Shown here: piece after piece, positions 17,529 to 26,508 of the stretch
Numbering within the stretch: position 1 is the first letter of the stretch
Layout of the letters: every line of letters begins with the position of its first letter
Made by a program: the position numbers and the translations under genes
NCBI GenBank assembly: GCA_017513195.1
Contig: JAFXGM010000024.1
Coordinates: forward strand, 161,634-225,633
Reading direction: 5' to 3'
Length of the DNA: 64,000 bases
Source of the DNA: Clostridia bacterium
GTDB taxonomy: Bacteria; Bacillota; Clostridia; Oscillospirales; Acutalibacteraceae
The notes under the pieces: model-generated
Told to the model about the DNA's origin: nothing
Databases searched by the model: none
Seen by the model: the letters and a program-made list of their open reading frames with translations, nothing else

Positions 17529-19343
17529 ATGTTTGAAAAAACACCTGTGCAGGAAAAATCTTTTAAAGGCTTTTTAAAAAGATTGGCACTGCGACTTAAA
17601 GAACATCCGCACGTCTTTGCGTTTATAAGGTTTTTTATAGTTGCTTTAAGAAAATTCCGCCGCAAGTTAAATCGACTTGTCGGCGGCTTTGCTGTGCGTT
17701 ATAGAATAAGTGGTCGCCGTAGAAAAAGAGAAAAGGCTACCGTATTTAACAAAAATGTAAAGTTTAGTATTGTTGTGCCGCTATATAACACGCCCATTAA
17801 GTTTTTGCGTGAAATGATTAAGTCAGTGCAAAATCAAACGTATGCCAACTGGCAGTTGTGTATGGCTGATGGTAGCGATAGCGAACACAGCTATGTAGGC
17901 GAGTATGTGCAAAGCGTAGCAGATGATAGAATTTGCTATAAAAAATTAGAAAAGAATATGGGCATTGCCGATAACACTAATGCTTGCATAGAAATGGCCA
18001 GTGGCGATTTTATAGCGCTTTTTGATCATGATGATCTGCTTCATCCGTCGGCGCTGTTTGAAATGGCAAAGGCAATAGATGAGGGTGCTGATTTTGTATA
18101 TACCGATGAAGTTACCTTTGTCGGCAGAACCTCTAATATAACAATTTATAATTTTAAACCCGACTATTCGCCTGACACTTTGCGTTCATATAATTATATA
18201 TGTCATTTAACGGCTTTTAGCAAAGAATTGCTAAATAAGGTTGGCGGATTTAACCGAGATTATGACGGCAGTCAGGACTATGATTTGATTTTGCGACTTA
18301 CCGAAAAGGCGAAAAATATAGTGCATATACCCAAAGCGCTTTATTTTTGGCGCTCTCATAAAGCGTCGGTGGCATCCGACGTATCGGCGAAGCCCTATGT
18401 TGTAGAAAGCGCTAAGCGCGCGCTTGTATCCCATATTGAAAGATTAGGTTTATCCGGCAGGGTAGAGGATGCAACAGTACCTACAACCTACAAAATTCAG
18501 TATGACATTATAGGCGAACCGTTGGTTTCGATTATAATACCAAATAAAGATCATACTGACGACCTTGAAAAATGTTTGAGTTCGGTATATGAAAAATCGA
18601 CATATAAAAACTTTGAGGTTATTGTTGTTGAAAACAACAGTACCGAGCCCGAAACCTTTGAGTATTATAAAACGGCGCAAAGCAAGTATAGTAATTTAAG
18701 GGTTATTACTTGGGAAAGTGGTTTTAATTATTCGGCAATAAATAATTTTGCTGTAGAACAAGCAAGTGGAGATTATATTTTATTGCTCAATAATGACATA
18801 GAGGTTATAACTTCTGATTGGATTGAGCAGATGCTTATGTTTGCTCAGCGCAAGGATGTAGGTGCGGTTGGCGCAAAGCTTTACTACGATGATGACACAA
18901 TTCAACATGCGGGCGTAATAGTTGGTCTTGGCGGTGTGGCCGGTCACTCTCATAAAGGCTTTGCAAGAGATAATCCCGGATATATGGCAAGAGCTAGCAT
19001 AGCCCAAAATTTAAGTGCTTGTACGGCAGCATGCCTTATGATAAGAAAAGATGTGTATAATGAGGTTGGTGGTCTTGACGAAGGTTATGCCGTTGCGTTT
19101 AATGATATTGATTTTTGTATGAAAATTCGCGACTTCGGGTACTTGATTGTGTTTACACCGTTTGCAGAGTTTTATCATTATGAATCCAAAAGCCGCGGTG
19201 ATGAAGACACACCTGAAAAGCGAGCACGTTTTAACGGTGAAATATTCCGTTTCCAAGAGCGATGGGGAAAAGAACTAAAAGCAGGTGACCCATATTACAA
19301 TCCAAATCTAACGCTTGATAGTGAAGATTTTACATTAAGATAA
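17529..19343 (+). CDS. Tandem GT2 glycosyltransferase
   Basis: A 604-residue protein with two GT-A family 2 domains. The first (about residues 80-290) has FSIVVPLYNTPIKFLREM, an ADGSDS acceptor region and FDHDDLLH as the DxD-like motif. The second (about 335-560) has VSIIIPNKDHTDDLEKCLSS, EVIVVENNS and LLNNDIEV as its DxD-type motif. A basic N-terminal segment of 75 residues may associate with the membrane. Such double-domain enzymes assemble rhamnose-rich or O-antigen-like polymers. It is the third gene of the export operon, so it probably builds or caps the exported glycan. Confidence 0.88.
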   Translation: MFEKTPVQEKSFKGFLKRLALRLKEHPHVFAFIRFFIVALRKFRRKLNRLVGGFAVRYRISGRRRKREKATVFNKNVKFSIVVPLYNTPIKFLREMIKSVQNQTYANWQLCMADGSDSEHSYVGEYVQSVADDRICYKKLEKNMGIADNTNACIEMASGDFIALFDHDDLLHPSALFEMAKAIDEGADFVYTDEVTFVGRTSNITIYNFKPDYSPDTLRSYNYICHLTAFSKELLNKVGGFNRDYDGSQDYDLILRLTEKAKNIVHIPKALYFWRSHKASVASDVSAKPYVVESAKRALVSHIERLGLSGRVEDATVPTTYKIQYDIIGEPLVSIIIPNKDHTDDLEKCLSSVYEKSTYKNFEVIVVENNSTEPETFEYYKTAQSKYSNLRVITWESGFNYSAINNFAVEQASGDYILLLNNDIEVITSDWIEQMLMFAQRKDVGAVGAKLYYDDDTIQHAGVIVGLGGVAGHSHKGFARDNPGYMARASIAQNLSACTAACLMIRKDVYNEVGGLDEGYAVAFNDIDFCMKIRDFGYLIVFTPFAEFYHYESKSRGDEDTPEKRARFNGEIFRFQERWGKELKAGDPYYNPNLTLDSEDFTLR

Positions 19344-19348
19344 TATTT

Positions 19349-19384
19349 AAAGGATGCTGTCTTTTGCGACAAGCATCTTTTAAA
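19349..19384 (+). terminator. Terminator of the polysaccharide operon
   Basis: The stem GATGCT(.)GTC / GAC(A)AGCATC around TTTTGC is followed by TTTT. It is moderately strong because of the bulge and short T-run. Confidence 0.65.
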
Positions 19385-19445
19385 TTCACTATATTGTTAA
19401 AAAAATAACAATAAAATTTACCGGGAAAAAGAAATTTTTAAAAAG

Positions 19446-19498
19446 TTTGTTTATTTTTTAACAAACCTATTGACATTGAATATACTGTAATGTATAAT
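19446..19498 (+). promoter_or_regulatory. serCA promoter with adjacent palindrome
   Basis: Consensus TTGACA (19470) and TATAAT (19493) are separated by exactly 17 bases. A palindrome GTTTGTT-N8-AACAAAC (19446-19467) ends two bases before the -35 and could be an operator or activator site. It drives serC-serA. Confidence 0.85.
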
Positions 19499-19545
19499 AG
19501 TGAGCAAATTCGGGAAAACAAGTCCCAATATGGAGGTTTTATATT

Positions 19546-20628
19546 ATGGCAAGAGTTTATAATTTTAGTGCAGGTCCTTCAATGCTACCTGAAGACGTAC
19601 TTAAGACTGCTGCGGCAGAGATGTTAGAATACGGTAATAGCGGTCAATCGGTTATGGAGATGTCACACCGATCAAAAGAGTATCAGGCAATATTTGATGA
19701 AGCTGAGGCTAATTTGCGTGAGATTATGAATATTCCTGATAATTATAAGGTGCTGTTCTTGCAGGGTGGTGCTTCCACTCAGTTTGCGATGATTCCGCTT
19801 AATCTTATGAATAAGAATAAAAAGGCCGACTTTATTATTACAGGTCAGTGGGCTAACAAGGCTTATAAAGAGGCAGCACGCTATGGTGAAGCACGTGCTG
19901 TTGCATCAAGTGCTGATAAGACCTATTCGTACATTCCAAAGACAACTGCAGCTGATTTTGACCCCGAGGCTGACTTTGTTCATATTTGTATGAATAATAC
20001 CATTTACGGTACAAAGTATAACGAATTGCCCGATACAGGTGATGTTCCGCTTATTGCTGATATTTCAAGCTGTATTCTTTCAGAACCGATTGACGTAACA
20101 AAGTTTGGTATGCTTTATGCAGGCGCTCAAAAGAACGTTGCTCCTGCAGGTGTTACCATTGTAATTATTCGTGAAGACCTTATTGGTAACGCTATGGATA
20201 TTACACCTACAATGCTTAACTATGTAACGCACGCCGAAAACGGCTCTATGTTTAATACACCTCCTTGTTATACAATTTATATAGCAGGTCTTACGTTTAA
20301 ATGGATTAAAAAGATGGGCGGACTTGAAGCAATAAAGGAAATGAACGTTAAGAAGGCTAAGGTTCTTTACGATTTTCTTGATAACAGCAAGCTCTTTAAG
20401 GGCACCGTTGTGTCAGAGGACCGTTCACTTATGAACGTACCTTTTGTTACGGGTAACGATGAGCTTGACGCTAAGTTTGTAGCAGAATCTAAGGCGGCTG
20501 GCTTTGTAAACCTTAAGGGTCACCGTAGCGTTGGCGGTATGAGAGCGTCAATTTATAACGCAATGCCAATTGAAGGCGTAGAAAAACTTGTAGAGTTTAT
20601 GAAGAAATTTGAAGAGGAGAACGCATAA
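19546..20628 (+). CDS. serC: Phosphoserine aminotransferase
   Basis: A 360-residue PLP enzyme converting 3-phosphohydroxypyruvate to 3-phosphoserine with glutamate as amino donor (serine synthesis). The N-terminal VYNFSAGPSMLPEDVL block is diagnostic. FLQGGASTQFAMIP and the PLP-lysine segment YAGAQKNVAPAGVTIVIIR (Lys about residue 192) are intact. C-terminal GHRSVGGMRASIYNAMP matches the family. ATG has GGAGG upstream. The stop overlaps the serA start (TAATG), so the two are coupled. Confidence 0.97.
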   Translation: MARVYNFSAGPSMLPEDVLKTAAAEMLEYGNSGQSVMEMSHRSKEYQAIFDEAEANLREIMNIPDNYKVLFLQGGASTQFAMIPLNLMNKNKKADFIITGQWANKAYKEAARYGEARAVASSADKTYSYIPKTTAADFDPEADFVHICMNNTIYGTKYNELPDTGDVPLIADISSCILSEPIDVTKFGMLYAGAQKNVAPAGVTIVIIREDLIGNAMDITPTMLNYVTHAENGSMFNTPPCYTIYIAGLTFKWIKKMGGLEAIKEMNVKKAKVLYDFLDNSKLFKGTVVSEDRSLMNVPFVTGNDELDAKFVAESKAAGFVNLKGHRSVGGMRASIYNAMPIEGVEKLVEFMKKFEEENA

Positions 20629-21788
20629 TGTATAAGATTAAAACCTATAACAAAATCTCTAAAATCGGTCTTCAGGTTTTTGATGACAAATATACCGTAG
20701 GTGATGAGGTTGATAATGCTGATGGCGCGATTGTGCGTTCGGCAGCTCTTCACGATACTGAATTTCCTGTAACACTTAAGGCAATTGCTCGCGCCGGTGC
20801 AGGTACTAATAATATTCCGATTGACCGTTGCAGTGAACAGGGTATAGTTGTGTTTAATACACCCGGTGCTAATGCAAATGCCGTTAAAGAGCTTGTGCTT
20901 GCAGGTATGCTTATATCATCTCGTCGTGTTATTCCTGCAATTGAGTGGGCAAAAACTCTTAAAGGTGAGGGCGACGCAGTAGGAAAGCTTGTAGAAAAAG
21001 GCAAAGGAGCATTTGCTGGCCCTGAGCTTAAGGGTAAGACCTTGGGTATTATAGGTCTTGGTGCAATAGGTGTTATGGTAGCGAATGCCGCTAATCACCT
21101 TGGTATGACCGTTTACGGTTATGACCCATATCTTTCTGTAAACTCTGCTTGGAACCTTAACCACAATGCAGTTCATATTTACGATATTAACGAAATCTAC
21201 AAGAAATGTGATTATATTAGCGTTCACGTGCCGCTACTCGACAGCACAAAAAATATGATTAATGCTGATGCCATTGCTATGATGAAGGAGGGGGTAAGAA
21301 TCCTTAACTTCTCACGTGCAGCCTTGGTTAATTCGGATGATATGCTCAAAGCACTTGAAAACGGTAAGGTAGCAGCATACGTTACCGACTTTCCAACAGA
21401 AGAAATGCTTTGTGTTGATGGTGTTATTGCAATTCCTCACCTGGGTGCATCTACACCTGAGTCTGAAGATAACTGCGCTGATATGGCAGCCCGTCAGCTT
21501 GTTGATTATATTGAAAATGGTAATATCGTTAACTCGGTTAATATGCCTGCAATTACGATGCCAAGAAGTGGTAAGCACCGTGTGTGCGTAATCCATAAGA
21601 ACATACCTAATATGCTTACTGCAATTACCGGTATTGTTGCTGAAAACAACGTTAACATTGAAAATATGCTTAACAAATCACGTGGCGACTACGCATATAC
21701 CATGATTGACGTTAGCGTTGATGACACTGCAGCAGTAGAAGAAAGAATTGCTGCGATTGATGGCGTAATAAGAGTACGCGTTATCTAA
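20628..21788 (+). CDS. serA: D-3-phosphoglycerate dehydrogenase
   Basis: Oxidises 3-phosphoglycerate to 3-phosphohydroxypyruvate with NAD, the first step of serine synthesis. 386 residues. The catalytic domain has ARAGAGTNNIP. The NAD-binding Rossmann motif is LGIIGLGAIGVMVANAA, followed by HVPLLDSTKNMI, NFSRAALVNSDDML (Arg) and the catalytic His in PHLGASTPES. A C-terminal ACT domain (about residues 318-386, starting at HRVCVIHKNIPNML) suggests serine feedback control. Translationally coupled to serC and ended by a strong terminator. Confidence 0.96.
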   Translation: MYKIKTYNKISKIGLQVFDDKYTVGDEVDNADGAIVRSAALHDTEFPVTLKAIARAGAGTNNIPIDRCSEQGIVVFNTPGANANAVKELVLAGMLISSRRVIPAIEWAKTLKGEGDAVGKLVEKGKGAFAGPELKGKTLGIIGLGAIGVMVANAANHLGMTVYGYDPYLSVNSAWNLNHNAVHIYDINEIYKKCDYISVHVPLLDSTKNMINADAIAMMKEGVRILNFSRAALVNSDDMLKALENGKVAAYVTDFPTEEMLCVDGVIAIPHLGASTPESEDNCADMAARQLVDYIENGNIVNSVNMPAITMPRSGKHRVCVIHKNIPNMLTAITGIVAENNVNIENMLNKSRGDYAYTMIDVSVDDTAAVEERIAAIDGVIRVRVI

Positions 21789-21804
21789 TTAAATATTTGT
21801 AATG

Positions 21805-21838
21805 AAAAACACCTGCTTAAACCGAAGCAGGTGTTTTT
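21805..21838. terminator. Bidirectional terminator after serA
   Basis: The perfect stem AACACCTGCTT / AAGCAGGTGTT with A- and T-runs sits between serA and the converging glycosyltransferase gene. Confidence 0.92.
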
Positions 21839-21841
21839 GTT

Positions 21842-23305
21842 TTAGGTTTTCGTTGTGTAATTGTCTTTAAGTGGTCCGCCCTTGCGAATATCTTCAATCT
21901 TTACGCTTGAAGTGTGGGGGATTGCTTTCCACTCGACCTTTTTAAATAATGCGACAAGTAATGAGAATTTACCGATAAGATCAAAAATTGGGAATGTAAT
22001 ACAGTACCAAACCTTTTTGAAAAGCGGTATATGCTCAATGTGCTTGCGTTCGATAAAGTAAATATAAACTGCTGAAAATATATTCTTAAAGTAACTTACA
22101 AGTGAAGCATAGAAAGCGGAAAGTGTCATAATGCCGATTACAGCGCCTGTACCGTGATTTGCACTAATGAATTTAAGTCCGTCAATAACCGGTGTGCCAA
22201 ACACGCCAACCTTGAAGAAATCAAAATTATAACACTGCCAACCGATAAGAATAAGTGATAGAACTAAGTAATATTTTACTATTCTTTTAAACAAAATTAA
22301 AAGTGCACGTGGATAAACTACCGACAACATATCAAGACTCATAAAACGGAGTCTAATATTGTTGAATAACTTTTTCCACCAAGGTGCATTTTTACATTCG
22401 CGATTTGCGGCACCCCCGGTTACAAAGATGTGTTTTAGTAATTGTGGTCCCGTTTCGGCAAGTGCCTGTAGATGGCCTTTTGACCAACGAACACGTTGAC
22501 GCCAAGCAATTTTCATATCTACGGGTTGTTCGTCATAAAACTCGGCATCGTTATTGTATGAAATTTGATATCCTTGTGCTACCGCATCGGCGCAAAATGC
22601 GCGGTCTTCTGTAAGAGATACATAATTCCAGCCGTCTTTGATAAGCTCGTGCGCAAATAAAAATCCGGTACCTTGAATACGTGTAGCTAAATGGAACAAT
22701 GAACGTGCGCGATGCTCGTTACGTATTGTGCGAAGCCAGTGCACGCCGTAGGATGCTGAAATCCAGTTGTCGCCAAAGTTTTTGGTGTTGCGGTATGATG
22801 TTATAATTTTTTGACCGGCATCAAATGATTCGTTCATACGGGTGATATAGTCCTCTTTTAAAAGGTTGTCCGCATCAAAAATGAAATAACCTTCGAAGCT
22901 GTCAATGCCGTAATCACGTCTGATGTTTTCGACCAAGAACTGCAATGCATAGCCTTTGGTGCGATGATCTGGGTCAAAACGCTCATAGCAAATAGCACCA
23001 AGCTCGCGTGCGATTTTTGCAGTATTGTCGGTACAGTTATCGGCAACTACAAAAACTGTTACAAGCTCACTAGGGTAATCTTGCTTGTTTATACTGTCGA
23101 CAAGATTGCCTATAACCGTTTCTTCATTTCGGGCTGCAACAAGTATTGCGTACTTGTGATTTTGTTTTGCCTCCTTGAATTTTCTTGTGAAGAAAATACC
23201 GGTTATTTTATAAATGATCTTGTATTTTAGCAGATAGCCGATAGAGTCTGATACAACGTCAATAACATCTCTGATAATCAGTAAAATTTTCATTAAAGTT
23301 TTCAT
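21842..23305 (-). CDS. Processive membrane GT2 glycosyltransferase
   Basis: About 487 residues. The N-terminal amphipathic/hydrophobic segment is followed by a GT-A domain with AILVAARNEETVIGNLVDSI, VVADNCTDN, a DxD motif in YFIFDADNLL, the acceptor-site ED (SLTEDRAFC), and QRVRWSKG as the QxxRW motif of processive enzymes. The C-terminal half has four or more membrane helices. This matches cellulose/hyaluronan-synthase-like or GtrB-like enzymes making an envelope glycan. ATG 23305 is used; an in-frame GTG lies at 23314. The promoter sits so close that the message may be leaderless. Confidence 0.86.
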   Translation of the reverse strand: MKTLMKILLIIRDVIDVVSDSIGYLLKYKIIYKITGIFFTRKFKEAKQNHKYAILVAARNEETVIGNLVDSINKQDYPSELVTVFVVADNCTDNTAKIARELGAICYERFDPDHRTKGYALQFLVENIRRDYGIDSFEGYFIFDADNLLKEDYITRMNESFDAGQKIITSYRNTKNFGDNWISASYGVHWLRTIRNEHRARSLFHLATRIQGTGFLFAHELIKDGWNYVSLTEDRAFCADAVAQGYQISYNNDAEFYDEQPVDMKIAWRQRVRWSKGHLQALAETGPQLLKHIFVTGGAANRECKNAPWWKKLFNNIRLRFMSLDMLSVVYPRALLILFKRIVKYYLVLSLILIGWQCYNFDFFKVGVFGTPVIDGLKFISANHGTGAVIGIMTLSAFYASLVSYFKNIFSAVYIYFIERKHIEHIPLFKKVWYCITFPIFDLIGKFSLLVALFKKVEWKAIPHTSSVKIEDIRKGGPLKDNYTTKT

Positions 23306-23314
23306 AGCCAGCAC

Positions 23315-23343
23315 ATTATATCACCAAACGACAAAAAAATCAA
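23315..23343 (-). promoter_or_regulatory. Promoter of the GT2 gene, abutting its start codon
   Basis: On the minus strand TTGATT and a perfect TATAAT are separated by 17 bases. The -10 ends 9 bases before the ATG at 23305, so transcription should begin within a few bases of the start codon. Confidence 0.7.
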
Positions 23344-23383
23344 TAGAATTAAATTTTAAGAAACAATTAAGGCTATATTTTGC

Positions 23384-23412
23384 TTGTAATTTTATTAGTA
23401 ATGTTATATAAT
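23384..23412 (+). promoter_or_regulatory. Promoter of the M50-scpAB cluster
   Basis: TTGTAA and TATAAT are separated by 17 bases and lie 36 bases before the TTG start of the protease gene. Confidence 0.7.
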
Positions 23413-23447
23413 AAATTGAATAATTATTTAGATTGGAGTGTTAGTGC

Positions 23448-24146
23448 TTGTTACTAGACGCTATTACAAATAAATACCCGTTATCTGAAATAATAATGAT
23501 GATATTGTCGGCGGCAGTGGTTGTATTACTTACTTTACCGGTACACGAATGGGCTCATGGATTTGTATCAACAAAGCTTGGTGACCCAACACCACGCATG
23601 CAGGGAAGGCTGACCCTTAACCCGCTAGCGCATATTGATTGGATTGGTGCTTTATGTATATTGCTTGTAGGTATTGGTTGGGCTAAGCCTGTACAGGTTA
23701 ACGCGAGATATTATAAGTATCCTAAGTGGGGTATGGCGCTTGTAGCTTTAGCAGGACCACTTTCCAATTTGATAGTTGCGTTTTTATTTTTGTTTTTATA
23801 TGGCTTGATAGTTACAATTTTTATTGCTACGGAAATATATTGGGACTATATTGCTTTAATAAGTGTAATGGAATATTTCTTTGGAACAGTTGCTATGATA
23901 AACGTATATCTTGCGGTGTTTAATCTAATACCGGTGCCACCGTTTGATGGTTCAAGAATACTGTTTACATTCTTGCCGCAAAAATATTATTTTAAAATTA
24001 TGCGATACGAACAAATTATTTTTATCGGCGTTTTTGCGTTGCTGTGCAGTGGCGTTTTAGATCCGATTATTAGTGGCATTGCGACTAATGTTTTTAATGA
24101 AATATCAAATATCGCATCACTGCCTTTTACCTTACTTGGAGTGTGA
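23448..24146 (+). CDS. Site-2 protease family (M50) membrane metalloprotease
   Basis: A 232-residue intramembrane zinc metalloprotease of the YwhC/rhomboid-like S2P branch. The zinc motif HEWAHG (HExxH) is in the first helix and NLIPVPPFDGSRIL carries the second metal ligand (Asp). Four to five hydrophobic helices are seen. TTG 23448 has TTGGAGTG upstream. It is placed directly before scpA, an order common in clostridia. Its substrate is unknown. Confidence 0.9.
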   Translation: MLLDAITNKYPLSEIIMMILSAAVVVLLTLPVHEWAHGFVSTKLGDPTPRMQGRLTLNPLAHIDWIGALCILLVGIGWAKPVQVNARYYKYPKWGMALVALAGPLSNLIVAFLFLFLYGLIVTIFIATEIYWDYIALISVMEYFFGTVAMINVYLAVFNLIPVPPFDGSRILFTFLPQKYYFKIMRYEQIIFIGVFALLCSGVLDPIISGIATNVFNEISNIASLPFTLLGV

Positions 24147-24150
24147 AATA

Positions 24151-24879
24151 ATGGAACAGACGGTTACGCTGTCTTATAAAATAGAAAATTTTGAAGGCCC
24201 GCTTGATTTGCTTTTACAGCTTATAGCGCGCAACAAACTTAATATTTATGACATACAGTTGTCCGTGCTTATTGAGCAGTATCTTGAGCAGATGGAGGTA
24301 TTTCGCTCTCAGGATATGGAAATATCAAGTGAGTTTTTAGAGATGGCATCACGCCTTATCTATATAAAAACTGTAAGCCTGCTACCTAAGCATGACGAGA
24401 TTGTAAGGCTAAAGGAAGAGCTTACTGGCGAATTGCTTGAGTATCAGCTTTGTCGTGAAATGGCAGCAAAGCTTGGTAATATGACGAGTGGCTTTGACCG
24501 CTTTGTTCGTGTGCCTACAGAGTACGATTTTGATAAGACGTACGAGCTTGTTCACGATAGTGAAGTTATGTATCAGTATTATCTTGCTGCGGTAGGTCGT
24601 GGACAGCGAAAATTACCACCGAGTGTTGCGCCGTTTACAAAAATTGTTGCAAAAAAAATAGTTTCGGTATCAACAAAGATAGTTTTTGTAATACGTAATC
24701 TTGTAAAAGGCGGCAAAAGTAAGCTGTCTTCGCTGTACAAAACAGCGCGCAGCCGTTCGGAACTTGTTGCAACGTTTTTGGCGGTGCTTGAGTTGTGTAA
24801 GGCAAACCGTGTTGAAATAACGGGAGATAGCGCTGATACAGCAGAAATCAAGATAGTTAAGGGGCACAAAAGAGGATGA
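24151..24879 (+). CDS. scpA: Segregation and condensation protein A (kleisin)
   Basis: A 242-residue kleisin that bridges the SMC ATPase heads and binds ScpB in the bacterial condensin. The N-terminal block YKIENFEGPLDLLLQLI and EFLEMASRLIYIKT are hallmark sequences; the C-terminal winged helix has VATFLAVLELCKANRV. ATG 24151, preceded by TTGGAGTG, is preferred to the upstream in-frame ATG at 24073, which lies inside the protease gene. It overlaps scpB by four bases. Confidence 0.95.
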   Translation: MEQTVTLSYKIENFEGPLDLLLQLIARNKLNIYDIQLSVLIEQYLEQMEVFRSQDMEISSEFLEMASRLIYIKTVSLLPKHDEIVRLKEELTGELLEYQLCREMAAKLGNMTSGFDRFVRVPTEYDFDKTYELVHDSEVMYQYYLAAVGRGQRKLPPSVAPFTKIVAKKIVSVSTKIVFVIRNLVKGGKSKLSSLYKTARSRSELVATFLAVLELCKANRVEITGDSADTAEIKIVKGHKRG

Positions 24880-25460
24880 ACAAACAACAAACAATAGCGG
24901 CGCTTGAGGCGGTTTTATTTGCATCGGGCGATCCTATAAGCATAGACCGACTTTCTCAAACCTTTGAAATTAAGCCTGAGGAAATAGAAAAATATATTAA
25001 AGAGCTTGAAAAGCGTTATGATGAGCAGGGTAGCGGTTTTTACGTTGTAAGACTTGAAAACACATACCAGCTTGTAACACGAGAGGATTATGCTCCATAT
25101 ATTAAAACGGCATTTGACATTAAGCGTCGAACACCGTTATCACCTGCGGCGCTTGAGGTTTTGGCAGTAATTGCGTACAATCAGCCTGTAACGCGTGCTT
25201 TTATAGAGCAGGTGCGAGGAGTTGACTGTTCGGGTGTAGTATCTACACTTATTGAAAAAGGTCTTATTGAAGAAAGAGGAAGGCTTGAATTACCGGGTAG
25301 ACCGCTTTTATATGGAACTACCAAGACGTTTTTACGTAGCTTTAGCTTAAACGATTTAAGCGATTTGCCGCCGTTACCAAAGGACAATCCGGAAGTAAAC
25401 GATATAGGCGAGCAGTTGCAGATTAGTGAAGAAGAAATGACCAACGAGGAAGTGTCATAG
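24876..25460 (+). CDS. scpB: Segregation and condensation protein B
   Basis: A 194-residue winged-helix partner of ScpA and SMC in chromosome compaction. AALEAVLFASGDPISIDRLS and LEVLAVIAYNQPVTRAFIEQVRGVD are diagnostic. The C-terminus LYGTTKTFLRSFSLNDLSDLPPLP is typical, followed by a Glu-rich tail. It starts four bases before the scpA stop, and its own TAG overlaps the GTG start of the next gene, indicating a coupled chain. Confidence 0.95.
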   Translation: MNKQQTIAALEAVLFASGDPISIDRLSQTFEIKPEEIEKYIKELEKRYDEQGSGFYVVRLENTYQLVTREDYAPYIKTAFDIKRRTPLSPAALEVLAVIAYNQPVTRAFIEQVRGVDCSGVVSTLIEKGLIEERGRLELPGRPLLYGTTKTFLRSFSLNDLSDLPPLPKDNPEVNDIGEQLQISEEEMTNEEVS

Positions 25461-26119
25461 TGATAGCACTGATTATTATAGGTGCGATAGTAGGACTTTT
25501 GTTGATTGCAATTTTTTTGCCGATTACAATAGATTTGTCTTATGACAGTGAATTTTTAATAAAAATTAAATATTCGGGAATAACTGTTTTTGATAACAAA
25601 AAAAGTGAAAAGAAGCAAAAAAATAAATATAAAAAGCAAAAAGTAACCAATGAAAAGTCTGCTAAAACTAAAAAAGATAATTTCTTTATAAGAACCTATA
25701 AGCAAAAGGGTTTAATGGGAACAATTAAATATTTTAGTGCGATACTAAAGATCGTTCTAAAAAAGCTTATGTGGCTTTTAAAGAAATTTAAATTCAGACG
25801 GTTTAAATTTGACTTAACCGTGGCGACATCCGATGCCGCTGATACTGCAATAAAATATGGCGAGGTTTGCGCGGCAACCTATCCGGTGTTTGCATTAATA
25901 CAATCGGTTGCGGATTTTAAGCCTAAAGATATAAACATTAGTGCCGATTTTGATAAATCAAAATGGGAGTTTAAATGTGCGGCTTTGGTTAAAACATCGG
26001 CTATAAACTGGATTATTGCCGGAATTTCGGTATTGATAGAAATATTTAAAATACAACGTAAGGAAAGTGAAGAAAATGAGCGAAAACAATCTAAAGACCG
26101 TAATGGACACAACACTTGA
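25460..26119 (+). CDS. DUF2953 domain protein
   Basis: A 219-residue protein with one N-terminal membrane helix (about residues 2-22), a Lys-rich stretch (about 50-75) and a beta-rich domain containing RRFKFDLTVATSDAADTAIKYGEVCAATYPV. This matches DUF2953, a clostridial/bacillar family commonly next to ytfJ. Relatives sit in sporulation gene neighbourhoods; the role is unknown. GTG start overlaps the scpB stop. Its 3' end overlaps the start of ytfJ in another frame by 44 bases. Confidence 0.78.
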   Translation: MIALIIIGAIVGLLLIAIFLPITIDLSYDSEFLIKIKYSGITVFDNKKSEKKQKNKYKKQKVTNEKSAKTKKDNFFIRTYKQKGLMGTIKYFSAILKIVLKKLMWLLKKFKFRRFKFDLTVATSDAADTAIKYGEVCAATYPVFALIQSVADFKPKDINISADFDKSKWEFKCAALVKTSAINWIIAGISVLIEIFKIQRKESEENERKQSKDRNGHNT

Positions 26120-26462
26120 AAATCTTCGCACAATGGTTGACGCCGATACAATTATCGGTACACCTATTGTAGTTGGCAACGTTACGCTTTTGCCGGTGTC
26201 TAAGGTTTCGTTTGGACTTGCTACCGGTGGTAGTGATTTTCCAAGCAAGAACGGTCAGCAGCTCTTTGGTGGCGGTGGCGGAGCAGGTGTTACCGTTAAT
26301 CCTGTTGCATTTATTTGCATAAATGGAGATAACGTGCACATGATGCCTATATATAATGAAATGAACACAATAGATAAGGCAATAAACATGGCGCCCGAGC
26401 TTATTGATAAGGTAAAGAGTCTTTTTACAAAAAAGACTGAAATTCCGCTAGAAAAAGAATAA
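26076..26462 (+). CDS. ytfJ: Spore protein YtfJ (GerW family)
   Basis: A 128-residue GerW/YtfJ protein. IIGTPIVVGNVTLLPVSKVSFGLATGGSDF is the family core, followed by a Gly-rich loop (GGGGGAG) and VTVNPVAFICIN. In Bacillus it is a forespore-made protein needed for certain germination responses. The ATG 26076 has AAGGAAAGTG upstream and is preferred to GTG 26067. The gene is overlapped by the DUF2953 gene end and followed by a hairpin before dacF. Confidence 0.93.
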   Translation: MSENNLKTVMDTTLENLRTMVDADTIIGTPIVVGNVTLLPVSKVSFGLATGGSDFPSKNGQQLFGGGGGAGVTVNPVAFICINGDNVHMMPIYNEMNTIDKAINMAPELIDKVKSLFTKKTEIPLEKE

Positions 26463-26471
26463 CATAAAAAT

Positions 26472-26508
26472 TAAAACCTCACTCATAAAATTTATGGGTG
26501 AAGTTTTT
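26472..26508 (+). promoter_or_regulatory. Hairpin overlapping the dacF translation start
   Basis: CCTCACTCATAAA pairs with TTTATGGGTGAAG and is followed by T6, which runs into the TTG start of dacF. It resembles a terminator or attenuator that also buries the GGGTGAAG Shine-Dalgarno. Confidence 0.5.
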
